Shown here: positions 14,468 through 17,612 of the stretch, one piece after another
Layout: each line of letters begins with the position of its first letter
Numbering within the stretch: position 1 is the first letter of the stretch
Source: UBA5177 sp002413265
GTDB lineage: Bacteria > Chloroflexota > UBA5177
Direction: 5' to 3'
Length of the DNA stretch: 17,612 bases
Assembly: GCA_036752825.1 (NCBI GenBank)
Contig: DAIORV010000043.1
Location: forward strand, 1 to 17,612
Notes under the pieces: generated by a model
What the model was told of the DNA's origin: nothing
Database searches by the model: none
What the model saw: only the letters and a program-made list of their open reading frames with translations
Translations under genes and position numbers: made by a program

Positions 14468-15646
14468 CTAGTGGGCGGGTCCAGCGAACTGGGAATTGAA
14501 AATGACGGAAGGTTTCAACCTGCCCGCAGGACGAAGTATGGCAAGGGCGTCCAGGGTCACAAACGCATTGCCCGCGCGCTTGCTCGGCGAGCCCCAATCC
14601 GCGAGCGATCGCCCTGTGAACTTTTGGTTCCCGAGCCGCCAGTATTTGACCTCGGCGGGGAACGTTTCATCCGGACGCTGTTTCGTTTCGAGGAGATCGA
14701 GAGCCTTGGAGCAGCGTTCATCGTGGACATAGCCGAATTCCGACATCACTTTCAGTCCGGCAAGCAGGTCGTAGTGCCAGTAAGCGGGGTAGTGCAGCAG
14801 CAAGAAATTTGGGTGAATGACGGCGCCATCGCGGCGACGACGAAATAGCGATCGGGAGAGAAAGACCTCGGCGGCCCGATCGGCAGCCTGGCGCGATTTC
14901 GAGCTGCCGGTGAGCCGCGCGTGGAGGGCAAGTGCACGAAGCGGCAGCAGCGTTTCGTGGAAGGAGGAGGTGTCGGCTTGTGCCCTGCGGTCACAATTCC
15001 AGCCGCCATCTGGCCACTTAGACTCCAACAGGCGATCTACGAGTAGGTCGATCCTCTCGTCTGCCAGACCGAGCATCAGCAGGTAGTGGATCGCATTGCC
15101 CTCCTGAGAGGCACAAAAGCGCGCGCGACCTTCGGTCATCCTGGCCGTGGTCTGGGCACGACCTGGTGAGAGGAGCCAGTCCAGGACCTGTTCCCGAAGG
15201 GGTGTCAGAGAGTCGTCGCCGGGCGGGTAGCCAAGATCTGCCAGCGAATAGAGGACCCAGTGGGCGCCGTCCCATTTCGAATAGGGGTGGCGCGGGATCT
15301 TGCCGTCGTTCCGCCGTTCGGAAACGAGATCGACGGCTAGCTTCGATTTCGGGATCTGGGAGCGCAGAGGGTCGAGCTGCGCACCGGAAGTCACTCTGAG
15401 TACACGTTCCTGGACTCCTAGTTGGAGGGCCGGCTCGTTTGACTCTAGAAGCTGAGCGATGGCGGTGTCCGCAGTAATCACGCTTGGAGGCGCCTTAGAG
15501 GCATTTTTGCATGCGGTGGCGTCAGATCTGCTGCTCGTGGAGGGCGAGCGGACGAGCGGTTGATTGTTCGTTTCGTGCGCATCGCGGGTCTTCGCAGGTT
15601 CAGCTTCGATACGCCCCAAAAGGGCTGACCTACGGTACGCGTGCAT
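14468..15646 (-). CDS. Alpha/alpha-toroid protein (prenyltransferase/squalene-cyclase-like fold), function unknown
   Basis: The open frame encodes up to 392 residues. From about residue 60 it consists of paired helices typical of terpenoid-cyclase/prenyltransferase toroids: LLESNEPALQLGVQERVL, SKWDGAHWVLYSLADLGYP, and KWPDGGWNCDRR, which resembles a QW-type repeat, then FHETLLPLRALAL. No DXDD or DXXD catalytic motif of squalene cyclases and no prenyltransferase zinc ligands are evident, so enzymatic activity is unproven. The first 55 residues from ATG 15646 are polar and low in order, and that ATG has no Shine-Dalgarno. GTG 15481 begins just before the conserved part and is a serious alternative start (337 residues); a TTGACA-N16-TACCGT pair over the upstream ATG supports it. 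Relatives are mostly annotated as hypothetical. Confidence 0.7.
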   Translation of the reverse strand: MHAYRRSALLGRIEAEPAKTRDAHETNNQPLVRSPSTSSRSDATACKNASKAPPSVITADTAIAQLLESNEPALQLGVQERVLRVTSGAQLDPLRSQIPKSKLAVDLVSERRNDGKIPRHPYSKWDGAHWVLYSLADLGYPPGDDSLTPLREQVLDWLLSPGRAQTTARMTEGRARFCASQEGNAIHYLLMLGLADERIDLLVDRLLESKWPDGGWNCDRRAQADTSSFHETLLPLRALALHARLTGSSKSRQAADRAAEVFLSRSLFRRRRDGAVIHPNFLLLHYPAYWHYDLLAGLKVMSEFGYVHDERCSKALDLLETKQRPDETFPAEVKYWRLGNQKFTGRSLADWGSPSKRAGNAFVTLDALAILRPAGRLKPSVIFNSQFAGPAH

Positions 15647-15727
15647 GGTGTAATGTCAAGAAGCGTAATTCGACTGTGATCCATTCGGGCTCGGGCCGCA
15701 CGGGTGGGCTAAAGAGCCTTCAGCGGT

Positions 15728-16378
15728 CTAGGTCAGCTCCATATCGAGAAGGGCATGTCCCTCCATCTCTACTCGCTCTCCAAGTCGCGTGGAAAGGCGG
15801 TGCTGGAAGAGCGGGCCGCTTTCTACGAACGTATGGTACTCGCCGCGCTCGCCGCTTGGGTCGATAGATGGGTGACCAGCAACGTCTTCGATGAAGGCCC
15901 GATCGATGACCTTTCCAAGCCACTCTTGAGGCGCTCGTTTCAAGTCGACGCTTACGACGCGCGCTCTGTAGCCGAGCGCGACCAGTTCCTCGAGAAGTTC
16001 CATGCCCGGCTCCAACCATAGGGGCTCGACGTGTTCAAGCCCTCGAGTAGTTACTCGTTCTTCGTACCAGGCACGAATGTCGGCCAGGTGAAGGTTGCCG
16101 AAGATGACCCCGCCGATGCCGGCGCCTTGAAGACCGTCGAGCACTCGTTCGAAAGCTACCTCGTAGTCGTCCGGATGCGTGGAGGCTTGCACGAGCGGGA
16201 TCCGGACTGAGGCGGCCTGAGCAGCGATCAGCGAGGACCGCGTTCCGTGAAACCTCACTCGTCCCGACGACCCATCGAAGATGTTAAAGAGATGCGCCAC
16301 GTCGTAGCCGTCATTCCGTGCTCGGTGCAAGGCGAGAGTCGAGTCCTTTCCCCCGCTGAAGCTCAGAGCGTATCGCAT
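15728..16378 (-). CDS. PP-loop ATP pyrophosphatase of the diphthine--ammonia ligase (Dph6/MJ0570) family
   Basis: This 216-residue protein uses ATG 16378, preceded by GGGGAAG at good spacing; an in-frame ATG at 16417 would add 13 residues before the conserved core. SGGKDS (8-13) is the PP-loop that adenylates a carboxyl or amide substrate. Further family signatures are RFHG (42-45), GNLHLADIR (94-102) and GERGEYHTFV (176-185). In eukaryotes and archaea the family amidates diphthine on elongation factor 2. Bacteria lack the diphthamide pathway, so the bacterial homologues must act on something else, as yet unknown to me. There is no C-terminal RidA-like extension. The 80 bases to the next gene show only weak hairpins. 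Confidence 0.85.
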   Translation of the reverse strand: MRYALSFSGGKDSTLALHRARNDGYDVAHLFNIFDGSSGRVRFHGTRSSLIAAQAASVRIPLVQASTHPDDYEVAFERVLDGLQGAGIGGVIFGNLHLADIRAWYEERVTTRGLEHVEPLWLEPGMELLEELVALGYRARVVSVDLKRAPQEWLGKVIDRAFIEDVAGHPSIDPSGERGEYHTFVESGPLFQHRLSTRLGERVEMEGHALLDMELT

Positions 16379-16560
16379 ACGTTCTTCCCCGCTTGACAGT
16401 CTCCGGTCGAACCCCATCGCCGCCGTGGGAATGGCGCGCCACCATTGTGACGGCGCGATGCTGCCCGACGTCTACGTGATGTACGCTCTACTACAACATG
16501 CCCGGCAAGCAACGTGGCTTGACTCGCCCGCTCACTTGAGGCCACGCGAGCAGGACGAAA

Positions 16561-16566
16561 AAGGAG
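16561..16566 (+). promoter_or_regulatory. Ribosome binding site that decides a TTG start
   Basis: AAGGAG lies eight bases before TTG 16575. It is the only strong site near this gene and places the start directly before the signal peptide, instead of at the ATG 150 bases upstream. Confidence 0.65.
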
Positions 16567-16574
16567 AAACCGAA

Positions 16575-17123
16575 TTGACTAGACAACTAGTGACGGTGAG
16601 AGTGCTGAAGCTGACTGGGGTCCTAATTGCCAGTAGCCTTGTCGCGATTTCCGGGAGCCTTCCGGCTTTCTCAGCGCCACGCGTCAAGGCAGACCCCAAA
16701 TGGGTTTCTTACAACTCGAGTACGCATGTGGTGAAGCTGACCATCATCGCATCTTACGCACAGCCCACATACAACTTCGATGGTGTGAGCTCGGGCGCCC
16801 TGACCATCACCGTGCCACTTCATTCGCGCATCAAAGTCACGTTTACGAATGCGTCCGCAATGATGCCGCACGGCGCCGAGATCGTGAAATACACGGGCTC
16901 GCTTCCCGGCTCTCCGCCGCCGGCGCCCGCGTTTAAAGGGGCCACCTCACCGAATTATCTCCACGGCACGCAGCCGGGCGATGTTCAGCATTTTTCCTTC
17001 GTGGCCGGCAAGGCTGGTAAGTATCTGCTCATCTGTCCGGTCCACAACCACGTGAGCCATGGACATTGGGATTGGTTCGTGGTTTCGGCAAAGGCGAAGA
17101 CTGCCACCGCGGTGTTCAAGTAA
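16575..17123 (+). CDS. Exported cupredoxin (sulfocyanin-like copper-binding loop)
   Basis: This 182-residue protein starts at TTG 16575. The frame is open to ATG 16425, but that would prepend 50 residues unlike a secretion signal. Residues 1-33 are a Sec signal (basic start, hydrophobic VLIASSLVAI, cleavage near AFSA). The rest is a beta-sandwich resembling plastocyanin/sulfocyanin electron carriers: MMPHGAEI with candidate ligand H99, then GKYLLICPVHNHVSHGHW with C154 and H159. In sulfocyanin-like loops the residue five after the His is the axial Met (GMW); here it is His164 (GHW). Several additional histidines (H157, H162) crowd the site. It probably acts outside the membrane, either as an electron carrier or in copper binding. 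A membrane protein gene follows on the same strand. Confidence 0.8.
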   Translation: MTRQLVTVRVLKLTGVLIASSLVAISGSLPAFSAPRVKADPKWVSYNSSTHVVKLTIIASYAQPTYNFDGVSSGALTITVPLHSRIKVTFTNASAMMPHGAEIVKYTGSLPGSPPPAPAFKGATSPNYLHGTQPGDVQHFSFVAGKAGKYLLICPVHNHVSHGHWDWFVVSAKAKTATAVFK

Positions 17124-17142
17124 CATCTCCCTCTAAGCGTTC

Positions 17143-17179
17143 TCTCATGAGACCAGGTTAGCGTGAGATATGACTGGTC
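17143..17179. repeat. Inverted repeats between the cupredoxin and the membrane protein gene
   Basis: TCTCATGAGA (17143-17152) is a perfect 10-base palindrome. Overlapping it, GACCAG (17151-17156) and CTGGTC (17174-17179) form a six-base inverted repeat around a 17-base spacer. These fill most of the 81-base gap and could be an operator or weak hairpin; no T-tract follows. Confidence 0.3.
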
Positions 17180-17204
17180 CATTCAGTCCAAGCTGTGAAG
17201 GACG

Positions 17205-17612
17205 ATGAGAGACTTTCGAACGGACTTCGCCCCCGCGATAAGAGCTATACGGCCGCATGAAGGGGAAGATCGCGCCATAGGTCCTGGGGTGGAGGGCAAC
17301 ACCCGACTGACTGCCCTGACGGGTCTCGTGCTACTGGTTCTCCTTTTCGTCGAGGGCATTACGGTTGTCAACGTCAGGGGCCTGCTTTCAATGCATGTGT
17401 TCGTTGGCCTCGTGCTGATTCCACCGCTCCTGCTCAAGACGGCCAGCACCGGATACCGCTTTGCCAGCTACTATCTCGGGAGCCACCAATATCGGGCCGC
17501 CGGGCCGCCTCAGATATTCCTACGTGTGATCGCGCCATTCCTGCTGGCGTCCACCGTCGGCCTCTTCGGCACGGGCGTGATTCTTCTTGCCCTCGGGGCG
17601 CAAGGCCGCGAC
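17205..17612 (+). CDS. Multi-pass membrane protein, partial (runs off the window end)
   Basis: The frame from ATG 17205, preceded by GAAGG, stays open for 136 codons to the last base, so the 3' end is missing. A 30-residue polar, charged lead is followed by hydrophobic segments: LTALTGLVLLVLLFVEGITVV, MHVFVGLVLIPPLLLKTAST, and after a loop rich in Tyr/Arg/Pro (GYRFASYYLGSHQYR, GPPQIFLR), VIAPFLLASTVGLFGTGVILL. The spacing of His in the second segment and the conserved-looking GPP loop resemble small cytochrome b561/DUF4405-like membrane proteins. I recognise the pattern but cannot name a function. It lies 81 bases after the cupredoxin on the same strand, which would suit a redox partnership. 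Confidence 0.7.
   Translation, partial: MRDFRTDFAPAIRAIRPHEGEDRAIGPGVEGNTRLTALTGLVLLVLLFVEGITVVNVRGLLSMHVFVGLVLIPPLLLKTASTGYRFASYYLGSHQYRAAGPPQIFLRVIAPFLLASTVGLFGTGVILLALGAQGRD

Overview
The window is high-GC bacterial chromosome, about 60% by eye. It is densely packed, with stop/start overlaps within co-directional runs, GTG and TTG starts, and no mobile elements, CRISPR arrays, tRNA or rRNA genes that I can see. The adenosylcobalamin-dependent ribonucleotide reductase, the lipoprotein and secreted proteins with long Thr/Pro linkers, and a near-leaderless transcript suggest a terrestrial Chloroflexota or Dormibacterota-like lineage. That placement is an inference from gene style; no phylogenetic marker was tested.

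Layout. (1) 160-2629, plus: a FemX-type peptidoglycan aminoacyltransferase followed after one base by a Ser/Thr protein kinase. The kinase has two membrane segments and a C-terminal bacterial PH-like domain. A hairpin at 2659-2688 separates it from the convergent next gene. (2) 2729-5113, minus: class II ribonucleotide reductase nrdJ. Its upstream region holds a sigma70-type promoter with one NrdR-box-like site exactly in the spacer and two more sites behind it. (3) 5385-9646, plus: hutI, a Nudix hydrolase, ftcD (formiminotransferase domain only) and a hydantoinase B-type subunit. Every junction overlaps, so this looks like one operon. HutI and FtcD are consecutive steps of histidine breakdown (imidazolonepropionate to formiminoglutamate to glutamate plus formimino-THF). 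(4) 9732-12770, plus: a lipoprotein, an asparaginase-II family protein and D-Ala-D-Ala ligase, tightly spaced. (5) 12845-13930, plus: a secreted protein with a Thr/Pro-rich linker, convergent with (6) a minus block: a small PRC-barrel/DUF2171-like protein, an alpha/alpha-toroid (prenyltransferase/squalene-cyclase fold) protein, and a PP-loop ATPase of the diphthine-ammonia ligase type. (7) 16575 to the window end, plus: an exported cupredoxin with a sulfocyanin-like copper loop, then the start of a membrane protein that runs off the end.

The parts most worth attention are the kinase-bPH2 fusion coupled to a cell-wall enzyme, the NrdR-box array over the nrdJ promoter, the orphan HyuB inside a histidine-degradation operon, and the cupredoxin whose usual axial Met position is occupied by His. 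I do not see a defence system, a biosynthetic gene cluster or any other wholly unknown multi-gene system. Most of the window is recognisable housekeeping and catabolic genes in unusual combinations.
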